64,000 nt of DNA from Desulfovibrio legallii (GCF_900102485.1 NZ_FNBX01000001.1:148894-212893); one strand, 5' to 3'; counted from the stretch's first letter, positions 28,265-37,539 are shown. The notes: generated by a model not told the origin, from the sequence alone. A program made the numbers and translations.

Positions 28265-29172
28265 TGTTGCCTCAAGAGACCATGAAGGATCTGCTGCGTG
28301 CACGCGCGCAGCTGGTGGAAGGCTATTTGTCCGCCTGTCTGGACGATCGGGAAATGCAGCCCCGGCTCAAGGAGGCCATGCTCTACAGCCTGCTGGCCGG
28401 GGGCAAGCGGCTCCGGCCCGTGCTCTGCCTGAGCACGGCGGCCCTGTGCGGCCTTAAGCCCGAAAGCGTGCTGCCCTTTGCCGCCGCCATTGAAATGATC
28501 CATACCTACTCGCTCATCCACGACGATCTGCCGGGCATGGACAACGACGATCTGCGCCGGGGGCGGCCCTCCAACCACAAAGCCTTTGACGAGGCCACAG
28601 CCATCCTGGCCGGGGATGGCCTGCTGACCGACGCCTTTCTGGTCATGAGCCGCACGCCGCTGCCTGCGGAGCGGGTGCTGGCGGCCGTGCGCGAAATGGC
28701 CCTGGCCGCGGGCGCTTCAGGCATGGTGGGCGGCCAGGAATGGGACATGGTCTATACGGGCGGGCCGGAGATCAGCCTGGAACAGCTGCGCCAGGTGCAT
28801 GCCCTCAAAACCGGCGCGTTGCTGCGCGGGGCCTGCGTGTGCGGCGCGCTGCTGGCCGGAGCGGCGGCGCCTGTGCGGGAAGCCGTGGCCGCCTACGGCG
28901 CGGCCTTTGGCGTGGCCTTCCAGATTGCGGACGACATCCTGGACGAAACCGCAGATACGGCCGCCCTGGGCAAGCCCGCGGGCAGCGACGCGGCCCAGGG
29001 CAAGATGACCTACCCCCGTCTGGTGGGCCTGGAAAAAAGCCGGGAACTGGGCTGGCAGCAGGTGACGGCGGCGCAGACGGCCCTGGACGGCATGGAAGGC
29101 CCCGCCTGCATAGAAAGGGAAGCGGATTTTCTGCGCGCCCTGGTCCAGCATATGATGCGCAGGGCGGCCTGA
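28264..29172 (+). CDS. ispA: Polyprenyl synthetase (farnesyl/geranyl diphosphate synthase)
   Basis: 302 aa, condenses isopentenyl and dimethylallyl diphosphates into C10-C20 chains. The first Asp-rich motif DDLPGMDNDD and the second, DDILDE, are intact, as is GGKRLRPVL for pyrophosphate binding. It starts at the ATG overlapping xseB and ends one base before the dxs ATG. The chain length of the product is best guessed as farnesyl diphosphate from the cluster with xseB and dxs. Confidence 0.92.
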   Translation: MLPQETMKDLLRARAQLVEGYLSACLDDREMQPRLKEAMLYSLLAGGKRLRPVLCLSTAALCGLKPESVLPFAAAIEMIHTYSLIHDDLPGMDNDDLRRGRPSNHKAFDEATAILAGDGLLTDAFLVMSRTPLPAERVLAAVREMALAAGASGMVGGQEWDMVYTGGPEISLEQLRQVHALKTGALLRGACVCGALLAGAAAPVREAVAAYGAAFGVAFQIADDILDETADTAALGKPAGSDAAQGKMTYPRLVGLEKSRELGWQQVTAAQTALDGMEGPACIEREADFLRALVQHMMRRAA

Positions 29173-29173
29173 C

Positions 29174-31072
29174 ATGGCGGACGCACTCCATCTGGACGAC
29201 ATCGCTTCCCCGGCGCAGCTCTGCGGCCTGGACGACGCCGAGCTGACCCGCCTGGCCGCCGAAGTGCGGGAACGCATCATTGACGTGGTTTCCCACAACG
29301 GCGGGCACCTGGCGCCCTCCCTGGGCGTGGTGGAGCTGACCCTGGCCCTCTTTGCCACCTTCAACCTGGATAAAGACAAACTCATCTGGGACGTGGGCCA
29401 CCAGGCCTACGCCCACAAGCTGCTCACAGGCCGGGCCAGGCAATTTCACACCCTGCGCAGGCTGGGGGGCATTTCCGGCTTTCCCCGCCCGACGGAAAGC
29501 CCCTACGACCACTTCGGCGTGGGGCACTCCTCCACGTCCATTTCCGCAGCTCTGGGCATGGCCCTGGCGCGGGATCTGGCCGGGCTCCGGCACCATGTGC
29601 TGGCCGTCATCGGCGACGGCTCGCTCACGGCCGGCGAGGCCCTGGAGGGCCTCAACCTGGCCGGGCACATGGGGCGGCGGCTCATTGTGGTTCTCAACGA
29701 CAATGAGATGTCCATTTCGCCCAACGTGGGGGCGCTTTCCCTGTTTCTCAGCCGCACGCTCTCCCGCCGCTGGGTGCGCCAGACCCGGCGCGAAGTGCTC
29801 AGATTCCTGCGCTCCATCCCGCGCATTGGGCAGAAGCTGGCCGTATACGCCCAGCGCGGCGAATGGAGCTTCAAGTCGTTCTTTACGCCGGGCATGCTCT
29901 TCGAGGCCCTGCGCTTCACCTACATCGGCCCGGTGGACGGGCACGATATCCCGGCCTTGCGGCGGCACCTGCAGATGGCCGCGGCCATTGAAGACGGCCC
30001 GGTGCTGCTGCACGTGCGCACCCAAAAGGGCAAAGGCTACGCCCCGGCGGAGCAAAACCCCACCCTCTATCACGGCGTAGGCCTCTTTACGCCGGAAACG
30101 GGCAAGCCCGTGGCCAGCAAAACCACCGTGCCCTCGTTTACCGCCGTCTTCAGCAAGACTCTGGTGGACCTGGCCGAGCGCGACGACAAGATCATCGCCA
30201 TCACGGCGGCCATGCCCGAAGGCACGGGCACGGACCGCTTTCGGGCGCGCTTTCCCCAACGCTTTGTGGATGTGGGCATCTGCGAGCAGCACGCCGTTAC
30301 CTTTGCGGCCGGGCTGGCCAGTCAGGGCTTCAAACCCGTGCTGGCCGTCTACTCCACCTTCCTGCAGCGCGGCTACGATCAGGTGGTGCACGACGTCTGC
30401 ATCCAGAGCCTGCCCGTGACCTTCTGCCTGGACCGCGCCGGCCTGGTGGGCGAGGACGGCGCTACGCACCACGGGGCCTTTGACATCGCCTACCTGCGCC
30501 ATATTCCTAACATGCGTCTGCTGGCCCCGCGCGACGAGGACATGCTGCGCCACGCCCTGCGCACAGCCCTGGACCTGCGCGCGCCCTGCGCCCTGCGCTA
30601 CCCGCGCGGCGCGGGCTTCGGCGTGCCCTTTACGGGCGAACCCCGCCTGCTCACCCCCGGCAGGGGCGAAGTGCTGCAGGAGGGGGAAGGCCTGGCCGTC
30701 ATTGCGGCGGGCAGCCGCGTCCACCCCGCCCTGGAGGCCGCCGCCCAGGTGGAGCAGGCGCAGGGGGTGCGGCCGCTGGTCTTTGACCCCATCTGGCTCA
30801 AACCCCTGCCGGAAGAGCAGCTGGCCGACATAGCCCGCCGCTTTGACCGCATCCTGCTGGTGGAGGAAGGCGTGCTGGCCGGGGGCTTCAGCTCCGCCGT
30901 GCTGGAATACTGGAACGACGCCGGGCTGTTGCGCGGCCAGCGCATCAAGCGCGTGGGCCTGCCCGACGCCTTTGTGGAACACGGCAACCAGCTGCGCCTG
31001 CGCGAAATGGTCGGCCTGTGCAGCGGCAACCTGGCGGCGGAAATGCTGGAGCTGCTGCGCGCCCAGCTGTAG
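29174..31072 (+). CDS. dxs: 1-deoxy-D-xylulose-5-phosphate synthase
   Basis: 632 aa, thiamine-diphosphate enzyme that joins pyruvate and glyceraldehyde 3-phosphate, the first step of the MEP pathway. Visible marks are DVGHQAYAHKLLTGR, the ThDP/Mg motif GDGSLTAGEALEGLN and the transketolase-type EQHAVTFAAGLA. It begins one base after ispA. Its TAG stop is the first three bases of a family A palindromic repeat copy. Confidence 0.96.
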   Translation: MADALHLDDIASPAQLCGLDDAELTRLAAEVRERIIDVVSHNGGHLAPSLGVVELTLALFATFNLDKDKLIWDVGHQAYAHKLLTGRARQFHTLRRLGGISGFPRPTESPYDHFGVGHSSTSISAALGMALARDLAGLRHHVLAVIGDGSLTAGEALEGLNLAGHMGRRLIVVLNDNEMSISPNVGALSLFLSRTLSRRWVRQTRREVLRFLRSIPRIGQKLAVYAQRGEWSFKSFFTPGMLFEALRFTYIGPVDGHDIPALRRHLQMAAAIEDGPVLLHVRTQKGKGYAPAEQNPTLYHGVGLFTPETGKPVASKTTVPSFTAVFSKTLVDLAERDDKIIAITAAMPEGTGTDRFRARFPQRFVDVGICEQHAVTFAAGLASQGFKPVLAVYSTFLQRGYDQVVHDVCIQSLPVTFCLDRAGLVGEDGATHHGAFDIAYLRHIPNMRLLAPRDEDMLRHALRTALDLRAPCALRYPRGAGFGVPFTGEPRLLTPGRGEVLQEGEGLAVIAAGSRVHPALEAAAQVEQAQGVRPLVFDPIWLKPLPEEQLADIARRFDRILLVEEGVLAGGFSSAVLEYWNDAGLLRGQRIKRVGLPDAFVEHGNQLRLREMVGLCSGNLAAEMLELLRAQL

Positions 31073-31210
31073 AGCGCCTTTGCGCATATGCACTCTCAAA
31101 GGTTACGACACGCGCGTTCCGGCGCTTGGCAGCGAAACTGAATTGCTGCGCCTCCACGGCGCAGCGTCCGCTCACGCAGCCGTCATAGCATTGCAACGTT
31201 GCCATGCCGT
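31070..31210 (+). repeat. Palindromic intergenic repeat, family A copy 3
   Basis: Begins TAGAGCGCC at the dxs stop codon, contains GTTACGACACGCGCGTTCCGG and a GCGCTTGGCAGCG stem, and ends in the weakened hairpin AGCATTGCAACGTTGCCATGC. The 3' TA is lost. It is the likely transcription end of the isoprenoid operon. Confidence 0.8.
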
Positions 31211-31563
31211 CGCGCGCGGACCCGGCCGCGCACAACGGGCCTTTCCCTTGCGGCGCGGCTTTACCTGGCGGAGCAGCGTGAAAAAACCTGGAAAATTACA
31301 AGACAACCTATCAAAAACGGCGTCCAGGAAAGAGATTTCCTTACAAACCATCTGTAATTTTTGCTATTCCTGCCGGCAATAATAACCATGAGCACAATTT
31401 TTACAAAGAATATTGCTTTTTATGTGCAGAATCAGTATGTAAGGTTCAGTTATGGCGTGTCGTTCCGTCCTGCTTGCCGACGGAATGTGGGCCTGATGCC
31501 GATGCGCCGCCCCAAGGCGGAAAGACGCTGTACGGTACGTCTTCCCTGTCAGGAGTTCAAACC
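31211..31563. promoter_or_regulatory. Upstream region of the TolC-like gene
   Basis: 353 bases with no gene. The part 31270-31460 is markedly AT-rich compared with its surroundings and presumably holds the promoter. I could not pick out a convincing -35/-10 pair. Confidence 0.3.
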
Positions 31564-32970
31564 GTGAAACATCTGCTTGTTTTTTTTCTTGGACTGACGT
31601 GTTTTTTCCCCTCCCTCGCCTGCGCGGCCGAGCCCGCCGCATACCCGCCGCCTCCACCCGCAGGGCAACCCTTCAGCGTTACAGACACCGTTTATGGCGT
31701 GCTGCGCACGCACCGGAACCTGCGCGGCATGCAGGAAAACCGGCAGGCGCTTGAACACGAGCTGGATCGCGCCCAGGCCGGTTTCGGCCCCAAAGTGGAC
31801 GTGACCGGCCGGGCCGGCGGCAGCGTGCTGAGCGATTCCACCACCCGCAGCGAGGATCTGGATTCCCAGATGTGGGGCCTGGTGGGCGTCAGCGCGCAGC
31901 TGGTGCAGCCCATCTGGGACGGATTTGCCACCCGCTCGCGGGTGCGCGCGGCCCGCGCCACGCTGGAATCGGTCAAGCACCGGGTGTTTGACACGGCTAC
32001 GTCCCTCTCGCTGGACGGCATTATCGCCCACATTGATCTCTTGCGCCGCCGCAACATTCTGGCCCTCTCGGAACGCAACGTGGCCCGCCACAAAGCGCTC
32101 GTCTCCCAGGCGCAGGACCGCGCCAGCCTCGGAGCGGACACGGCGGCCGACGTGACGCAGGCCCAGTCCCGCCTGCAGCGGGCGCTCTCCAACCTTTCCG
32201 AGGCCAAGGCCGCCCTGCTGGTGGCGGAGGAAACCTACACCCGCCTTACGGGCCTGCCCGCCGCGGGCCGCCTTCAGCCCGTCCCCATGCCGCCGGAGCT
32301 CTATGCCGGGCCCAAGGACGCCATCGCCCAGGCCGAGCAAAGCAACCCCAAACTGGCGGCCTACATGCAGGATATCCGCGCCTCGCGCGGGGAACGCGAA
32401 CTGGCCGACGCGGCCATGTACCCCACTTTCAACCTGGAGGCCGGCCCCAACTATACGGACCGGGGCGGCTCTACGGATCGCTGGGTCTACAGCTTTGACG
32501 TGCTGGGCGTCGTGCGCTGGAATATCTTCAACAGCGGGGCGGATGTGGCCGAACGCCGCGCCGCCGCCGCCCGCGTGCGCCAGACCCGCCAGACCATGTA
32601 CAACTTCATGGACGAGCTCAAGCTGGATGTGGAAAGCACCTGGACCAACTACCTGGCCGCGCAGGAACAATTCAAGCATTATTCCAAGGCCATAGAATAC
32701 AACCAGTACACGCGCTCCGCCTATGCCGAGCAGTTCCAGATCGGCCGCCGCAGCATTCTGGACGTTCTGGACGCCGAAAGCGAGCTCTACAATTCCGCCA
32801 CGCAGGCGGAAACGGCCCACGGCAATATCCTGGTGGGCGCGTACCGGATGTGCGCTCTTACCGGCAAGCTGCTGCCGCAGCTTTCCATAAATACCGCGCC
32901 GCTGGCCAAAGCGCCGCCCAAGGACAAGGAAGACCCGCGGGAAGAATTCGCCCCCGGCTGGTTCAACTGA
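31564..32970 (+). CDS. TolC-family outer-membrane efflux/secretion protein
   Basis: 468 aa. The start is a GTG with AGGAG nine bases upstream; the encoded signal peptide is MKHLLVFFLGLTCFFPSLAC. Two OEP repeats follow, with long amphipathic helices (SLDGIIAHIDLLRRRNILAL, and the counterpart ending in QFQIGRRSILDVLDAESELY). The last is the conserved GxxxxxDVLxAE motif of TolC and LapE-type channel proteins. It forms a trimeric channel for drug efflux or type I secretion. No inner-membrane partner is adjacent, so the cargo is unknown. Confidence 0.88.
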   Translation: MKHLLVFFLGLTCFFPSLACAAEPAAYPPPPPAGQPFSVTDTVYGVLRTHRNLRGMQENRQALEHELDRAQAGFGPKVDVTGRAGGSVLSDSTTRSEDLDSQMWGLVGVSAQLVQPIWDGFATRSRVRAARATLESVKHRVFDTATSLSLDGIIAHIDLLRRRNILALSERNVARHKALVSQAQDRASLGADTAADVTQAQSRLQRALSNLSEAKAALLVAEETYTRLTGLPAAGRLQPVPMPPELYAGPKDAIAQAEQSNPKLAAYMQDIRASRGERELADAAMYPTFNLEAGPNYTDRGGSTDRWVYSFDVLGVVRWNIFNSGADVAERRAAAARVRQTRQTMYNFMDELKLDVESTWTNYLAAQEQFKHYSKAIEYNQYTRSAYAEQFQIGRRSILDVLDAESELYNSATQAETAHGNILVGAYRMCALTGKLLPQLSINTAPLAKAPPKDKEDPREEFAPGWFN

Positions 32971-32986
32971 TTGCCCCCAGCAACAC

Positions 32987-33028
32987 GCAAAGCGCCTGAA
33001 GCGGACCCGCTTCGGGCGCTTTGCATGT
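32987..33028 (+). terminator. Hairpin terminator after TolC-like gene
   Basis: GCAAAGCGCC-T-GAAGC (32987-33002) pairs with GCTTC-G-GGCGCTTTGC (33009-33024), one mismatch, then ATGTT. Only a weak U-tract. Confidence 0.6.
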
Positions 33029-33331
33029 TGACGGCCCAGCGCAGCCGACGGGGGGAGGAACAAGGCGTGCATAGCCCGACCGCGTTGGGCGTATGGGCTG
33101 ACAACACAGGCCACGGCGTGTCTGCAGCCCCAAAGCAAGCCCCCCCTACCCCTGCCAGTGTTGCGCTGCCCTGCGCTGTCCCGACACCTTGGGCCCATCC
33201 GCCGCACGCCGCCTGAGTCCCCAGCTGCGAGTTCGGACCGGATTGACAGATTGCGTTCCTTGTTCAATACTTATTGAATCTTTTTTTCCTGGCCAGCTTT
33301 TGCGTCCCGACAGTTCGCACTCAGGCCGGTC

Positions 33332-33595
33332 ATGAAGACCCTGCCGCCCGACGCCAGTTTGTTTTTGTACACCGACGGTCTTAACGAAACCATGAACGCC
33401 CGCCAGGAAGCCTACGGCAACGAGCGCATGCTCCGCCTGCTGGCCGGCCTGCCGCGCCGCTATCCTGAAGCCCTCATTGCTTTGACGGCCAGAGCCGTGG
33501 CCGCCCATACCGGCGGCGCCACCCCTTCCGACGATCTGGTCATGCTCTGTCTGCACTTTCGCGGCAACGCAACCCCCAGGGAGACCGCATGCTGA
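33332..33595 (+). pseudogene. C-terminal remnant of a SpoIIE/PP2C-type serine phosphatase
   Basis: 87 codons that match only the end of the RsbU/SpoIIE phosphatase domain: LFLYTDGLNETMNARQEAYG, NERMLRLL and a final SDDLVMLCLHF (metal-binding Asp in YTDG and DD). The N-terminal two-thirds of the domain and any sensor region are absent, and no frame between the preceding terminator (33028) and 33332 carries them. The stop overlaps the next ATG by seven bases, so the fragment still looks coupled to it. Probably a deletion remnant of a sensor-phosphatase gene; a functional mini-protein is less likely. Confidence 0.65.
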
Positions 33596-34668
33596 TCCCC
33601 TTCCGCCTTCTCCGTTCCCTTTGCGCGGCCCGCGCCTTCCGTTGCGTTGCGGCGCTGGTTCTTGCGCTGTCTGCGAGCGGCATTTTTGCCCCCGCCCCCG
33701 CGGCCGCACAGGAAAAAACCTGTCGCATTGCATACCTGGAGGCCGGCCCTTTCTGGCTCTACGCCAAAACCCTGGCCGCCTTCAAAGCTGCCCTGAACGG
33801 ACCGCAGGGCTGCCGCATCCTCTATCCGGAAGACCTGCACGTCAGCCTTGGCTGGCGGGGTTCGCCTCAGGATCTGGAGGGCCAGGCCCGCCGCCTGTTC
33901 GCCGCCGGGCCGGACCTCATCCTGGCCGCAGGCACCGACGCCGTGCGCGCTCTGCTGGCGGTTAACGACGGCCGCACCCCCATTCTGGGGCTGGCCCTGG
34001 CAGACCCGCTGGCCGCGGGCTTCATGAAAGCCCCTGCCCAATCCGTGGCCCCCAACTTTACCTGCGAGGTGGTGCCCGACCGCTGGAAAAACATGTACCG
34101 CGTCTTCCACGACGTCATCGGCTTCAAGAAGCTGGGCGTCATGTACCCGGCCGGCCCTACCGGCAAAGTCTACGGCGGCGTGGACGACGCCCTGGCCGTG
34201 GCGCAGGAGGCCAGCTTCAGCGTACTGGAAGCCGTCATCCCCGACGAATCCGCCGCCGCCTGCCGCAAAGGCATTGAAGATCTGCACCAACGCGGGGCCG
34301 ACGCCTTTTTTATCGGGCCGCTGAACTGTTTCGACTGGTCCTCTGCGGACCCCACCCCCCTGCTCGACCTGCTGATCAGCTATGGCATGCCCACCTTCGC
34401 CAGGGACGGATCCATTTTTGTGCAGGGGGGAGCCCTCATGGGCTTTTCCACCTGGGATTTTTCACCTACAGGCCGCCGCCTGGCCCAGGCCGCCATGCGC
34501 ATCCTTTCCGGCACACCGCCCGCGCAGGTCCATCTGACAGGCACAAGCGAACCACTCATTGCCCTCAACCTGGAAACGGCCCGCAAGCTGGGCTTCAACC
34601 TCCCCTTTGACGTTCTGGTGGTGGCTGATGAAATCTATGCAACCACGAGCAAGCCGGACCTGCGCTGA
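33589..34668 (+). CDS. ABC-type periplasmic substrate-binding protein (ABC_sub_bind family)
   Basis: 359 aa with a signal peptide ending near APAAAQEKT, then RIAYLEAGPFWLYAKTLAAF. The two-lobed binding-protein family is suggested by DLILAAGTDAVRALLAVNDG, RTPILGLALADPLAAGFM and ETARKLGFNLPFDVLVVADE at the end, as in TrpX/DUF534-type proteins. AGGGAG precedes the ATG. No permease or ATPase is adjacent; the upstream coupled gene is a phosphatase remnant. It may have served as the sensing partner of a signalling system rather than in transport. The ligand is unknown. Confidence 0.75.
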   Translation: MLIPFRLLRSLCAARAFRCVAALVLALSASGIFAPAPAAAQEKTCRIAYLEAGPFWLYAKTLAAFKAALNGPQGCRILYPEDLHVSLGWRGSPQDLEGQARRLFAAGPDLILAAGTDAVRALLAVNDGRTPILGLALADPLAAGFMKAPAQSVAPNFTCEVVPDRWKNMYRVFHDVIGFKKLGVMYPAGPTGKVYGGVDDALAVAQEASFSVLEAVIPDESAAACRKGIEDLHQRGADAFFIGPLNCFDWSSADPTPLLDLLISYGMPTFARDGSIFVQGGALMGFSTWDFSPTGRRLAQAAMRILSGTPPAQVHLTGTSEPLIALNLETARKLGFNLPFDVLVVADEIYATTSKPDLR

Positions 34669-34737
34669 GGCCATTCCGGGGCTTTCCCGCCGGGGAATCC
34701 GCCCCGGAACGACCCTGGCCCAGGTTTTGCAGTCCTC

Positions 34738-34885
34738 TAGAGCAGATTAACTTTGAGAACAAGCATTCTCAAAGTTTACGGCACGCTCGTTTCGGCGCTT
34801 AACAGCGCAAATAAATTGCGCTTACGCCTCCACAGCGGGCGTCTGTTCACGCAGCCGCCAGGGCATTTCAAAGTTGCAATGCCCT
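34738..34885 (+). repeat. Palindromic intergenic repeat, family A copy 4 (best preserved)
   Basis: Starts TAGAGCAGATTA. Hairpin 1 is ACTTTGAGAA...TTCTCAAAGT (perfect, 10 bp), the middle has GCGCTTAACAGCGC and GCGCAAATAAATTGCGC, and hairpin 3 is AGGGCATT...AATGCCCT. It ends in TA. It lies 70 bases after the binding-protein gene, so it does not supply its stop codon. Confidence 0.9.
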
Positions 34886-34947
34886 ATAAACCGACATCGC
34901 CCCGCCAACTTTGTTGCCACCTCGCGAACGGCAAAGGATACCCGACC

Positions 34948-35871
34948 ATGCGCATCCTGATCCTGAGCAAATACGACATCCAGGGCTGCTGCAATCTCAA
35001 CCAGCTCTTCGCGCTGCTGTCGCCCTGCCACAGCCTGCGGGCGCTGCTTTCCGACGACCTGCTGCCGGAGGAACGCGGCAACCCCCACGCCGATTGCTGC
35101 ACCTGGCATGACCGGGACTTTCTGAAAAACGCCTTCTTCCCCCTGCTGGATCAGGCCGCCCCGCCGGCGGACGCGGCCCTGCTGACCTTCCAGGGCCTGG
35201 AGCGCCGCTACAACACGCCCGTGCGCCTGCTGGAACACGGCCGCCACAACGACCAGATGCTGGCCGCGCTGGAAGAGTTCCGCCCCGATCTGGTCTATGC
35301 CTGCCGCTTTGACTACATCCTGCCCGCATTCGTGCTGGAGCGCATGCAAGGCCGCTGCATCAACACCCATTCGGGGCCCCTGCCCCAATGCCGCGGGCCC
35401 AACGCCTCTTTCTGGGCCATGCGCCTGGGCTACAGGCAGACAGCCTGCTCCCTGCACCGCATCACGCCCCACATCGACTGCGGCCCGCTGCTGGCGGGCG
35501 TGCCCGTGCCCCTGGACTACAGCCGCTGTCTGTTCTGGAACCGACAGCGCATCTACCGGGCAGGCATTGCCGCCTTCGGCACCGTGCTGTCCCGCCTGGC
35601 CAAAGGCGAACAGCCGCCGGAGCGGGAACAGAATCCAACGCTGCGCCGCTACTATGCCTTCCCCGATGCGGCCGCCTTTCAGGCCTTCACAGAGGCAGGC
35701 AAAAAGCTATACGATGCCGCAAGCTACCTGGAAATTCTGGCCCGCTTTCTGCCTTCCGCCGCACCTGGGCCCCAGCTGCCCGGCGGGAGCCTTGCAGCAT
35801 GGTACGCCGCGGCCTCACGGGAGGCGGGGCTGCATGCCCTGTGCGCGGCCCATCGTGGAGTGTACGCATGA
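34948..35871 (+). CDS. Formyltransferase-family protein
   Basis: 307 aa. The formyl-transferase catalytic triad is complete: N139, H141 (CINTHSGPLPQCRGP) and D177 (TPHIDCGPLL). The enzyme class transfers a formyl group from 10-formyl-tetrahydrofolate. The C-terminal third (about 200-307) is not recognised and differs from Fmt and PurN, so the acceptor is unknown; sugar-amine or secondary-metabolite substrates are possible. AAAGGATA precedes the ATG. The frame reads further upstream only through the repeat copy. Its stop overlaps a 22-codon frame (ATGA). Confidence 0.75.
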   Translation: MRILILSKYDIQGCCNLNQLFALLSPCHSLRALLSDDLLPEERGNPHADCCTWHDRDFLKNAFFPLLDQAAPPADAALLTFQGLERRYNTPVRLLEHGRHNDQMLAALEEFRPDLVYACRFDYILPAFVLERMQGRCINTHSGPLPQCRGPNASFWAMRLGYRQTACSLHRITPHIDCGPLLAGVPVPLDYSRCLFWNRQRIYRAGIAAFGTVLSRLAKGEQPPEREQNPTLRRYYAFPDAAAFQAFTEAGKKLYDAASYLEILARFLPSAAPGPQLPGGSLAAWYAAASREAGLHALCAAHRGVYA

Positions 35872-35936
35872 ATACAGACTTCAGCATCCATAACGTCCTG
35901 ACCGGCAACGCCGCCGCCAAGGCCTGGCAAGGGTGA
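35868..35936 (+). CDS. Tiny coupled reading frame (22 codons)
   Basis: MNTDFSIHNVLTGNAAAKAW plus two residues, starting in the ATGA overlap of the formyltransferase stop. It could be a real micropeptide or the stub of a deleted downstream gene. There is no family match, and the evidence is only the overlap geometry. Confidence 0.25.
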   Translation: MNTDFSIHNVLTGNAAAKAWQG

Positions 35937-35970
35937 GGCACGCTGACGCCGGGAAGAGGGCCGAAAGGGC

Positions 35971-37539
35971 CTAGCCCTCCTGCCGGAACTGACGGTAGGT
36001 GAGGTTGAAGCGCTTCATGCGCAGGCCCATGCTGCGGCGGGTCAGCCCCAGGATCTCGGCCGCCCTGGTGGTATTGCCCCGGCACCGGCGCAGGGCCTCC
36101 ACCAGCATGTCGTATTCAATGGACGCCAGGCGGGATTCAAGGCCGGGGCGCTCGCTGCTTTTGCCATCGGGCTGCTGCAGCTCCAGCGGCAGATCGTGGG
36201 CGTGCAGCACACTGTCGTCCGCCAGGATCACGGCGCGGTGGATGACGTTCTCCAGCTCCCGCACGTTGCCCGGCCAGGAATGCCGCAACAGCATGCCCAT
36301 GGCCGAGGCCGCGATGCCCGTGATGTTCTTTTCCGCCTCCTGGGCGTACAGGGCCAGAAAATGCTCGGCCAGGGCCACCACGTCGTCCCCCCGCTCCCGC
36401 AGGGGCGGTATGGTGAGGGGGAACACGTTGAGCCGATAAAAAAGGTCTTCCCGGAAGGCGCCCTGGGCCACCATGGCCGCCAGATCCCGGTTGGTGGCGG
36501 CAATAATCCGGATATCCACGGGGATGCTGACGTTGCCCCCCACCCGCTCAAAGCGGCGCTCCTGCAAAAGGCGCAGCAGCTTGGCCTGCACGCCCAGGGA
36601 GAGCTCGCCCACCTCATCGAGAAAAATCGTGCCGCCGTCGGCGGCTTCAAACCGCCCCTTGCGAAAGCCCGCCCCGGTGAAGGAGCCCTTTTCGTGGCCG
36701 AAGAGCTCGCTTTCCACAATGCTTTCCGGCAGGGCAGCGCAATTGCACTTGATGAAGGGCCCGCCGGGCGTAAGCCCGCCGTAGTGCAGGGCGTTGGCCA
36801 CCATTTCCTTGCCCACGCCGCTTTCCCCCAGGAGGAGCACCGTGGTGCGCGTGGGCGAAACCTTGCGGATAAGGTCGTACACCGCCTGTATGGCGCGGGA
36901 GGTGCCGATCATGTTGGAAGGATGGAAGCGCTCCTTGAGCTCGCTGAGCAAAAGGCGGGTGCGCTTTTCCCACTCCACCCGGTCCACATGCTCCACCAGG
37001 TACAGCTCCACGGCGTGGGCCAGCATCTGCGCCATAACCGTAAGCACGTCCACATGCTTGCGCAGGGCCGCGTCGCTGGCGTACAGGCGGCTGGCGCTGA
37101 TGGCCCCCAGCACCTTGCGCCCCAGGGCAATGGGCACGCAGATGAAGGACATGCGCTTGTCCGATTCCAGGGCCACGCTGCCCGTGCGGTTCAGAAACGC
37201 GGGCTCGTCGCCGATGGCGCGCACCACCATGGGGCTGGCCGTTTCCACCACCCGGCCGATAATGCCCTCGCCCAGGTGGTACACGCCCCGGTCCTGCTCC
37301 GAAGGCGTCATCCCCACGCTGCGGTAAACAAAAACATGCCCCGATTCCCGATGCAGCAGGCTGATCATGCCCCGGCGCATCCCCATTTCGTGCTGCATAT
37401 AGGCCAGCAGGCGGTCCAGGGCGGCCACGATGTCGTCCTGCTCCGCAAGCAGCCGCCCCACCTCCAGCAACAGGGCAATAATCCGGCCCCGGCAGGGGTC
37501 CGGCGCGCAGTGGGCGTCAATAACGGTAGGGGAACACAT
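35971..37539 (-). CDS. anfA: AnfA-type sigma-54 activator of the Fe-only nitrogenase operon
   Basis: 522 aa. The N-terminus has C2, C11 and C16 (CAPDPC), giving Cys-X4-Cys like the redox-critical Cys21/Cys26 pair of Azotobacter AnfA. A GAF domain (about 25-170) is followed by a sigma-54 AAA domain with GESGVGKE and the GSFTGA loop, and a C-terminal Fis-type helix-turn-helix (RCRGNTTRAAEILGLTRRSM). It should bind the GTAC-N6-GTAC dyads upstream of anfH and drive the -24/-12 promoter there. No strong ribosome-binding site is visible before the ATG at 37539. NifA is the alternative name; the Cys pattern, the dyads and the neighbouring anf genes favour AnfA. Confidence 0.8.
   Translation of the reverse strand: MCSPTVIDAHCAPDPCRGRIIALLLEVGRLLAEQDDIVAALDRLLAYMQHEMGMRRGMISLLHRESGHVFVYRSVGMTPSEQDRGVYHLGEGIIGRVVETASPMVVRAIGDEPAFLNRTGSVALESDKRMSFICVPIALGRKVLGAISASRLYASDAALRKHVDVLTVMAQMLAHAVELYLVEHVDRVEWEKRTRLLLSELKERFHPSNMIGTSRAIQAVYDLIRKVSPTRTTVLLLGESGVGKEMVANALHYGGLTPGGPFIKCNCAALPESIVESELFGHEKGSFTGAGFRKGRFEAADGGTIFLDEVGELSLGVQAKLLRLLQERRFERVGGNVSIPVDIRIIAATNRDLAAMVAQGAFREDLFYRLNVFPLTIPPLRERGDDVVALAEHFLALYAQEAEKNITGIAASAMGMLLRHSWPGNVRELENVIHRAVILADDSVLHAHDLPLELQQPDGKSSERPGLESRLASIEYDMLVEALRRCRGNTTRAAEILGLTRRSMGLRMKRFNLTYRQFRQEG

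Noticed and set aside
34738..34885. Kissing interaction between hairpin 1 and the loop of hairpin 3 in the family A repeat (AACTTTGA with TCAAAGTT)
   Set aside because: Holds in copies 4 and 5, but copies 1, 2 and 7 do not keep the complementarity, so it is not a conserved feature.
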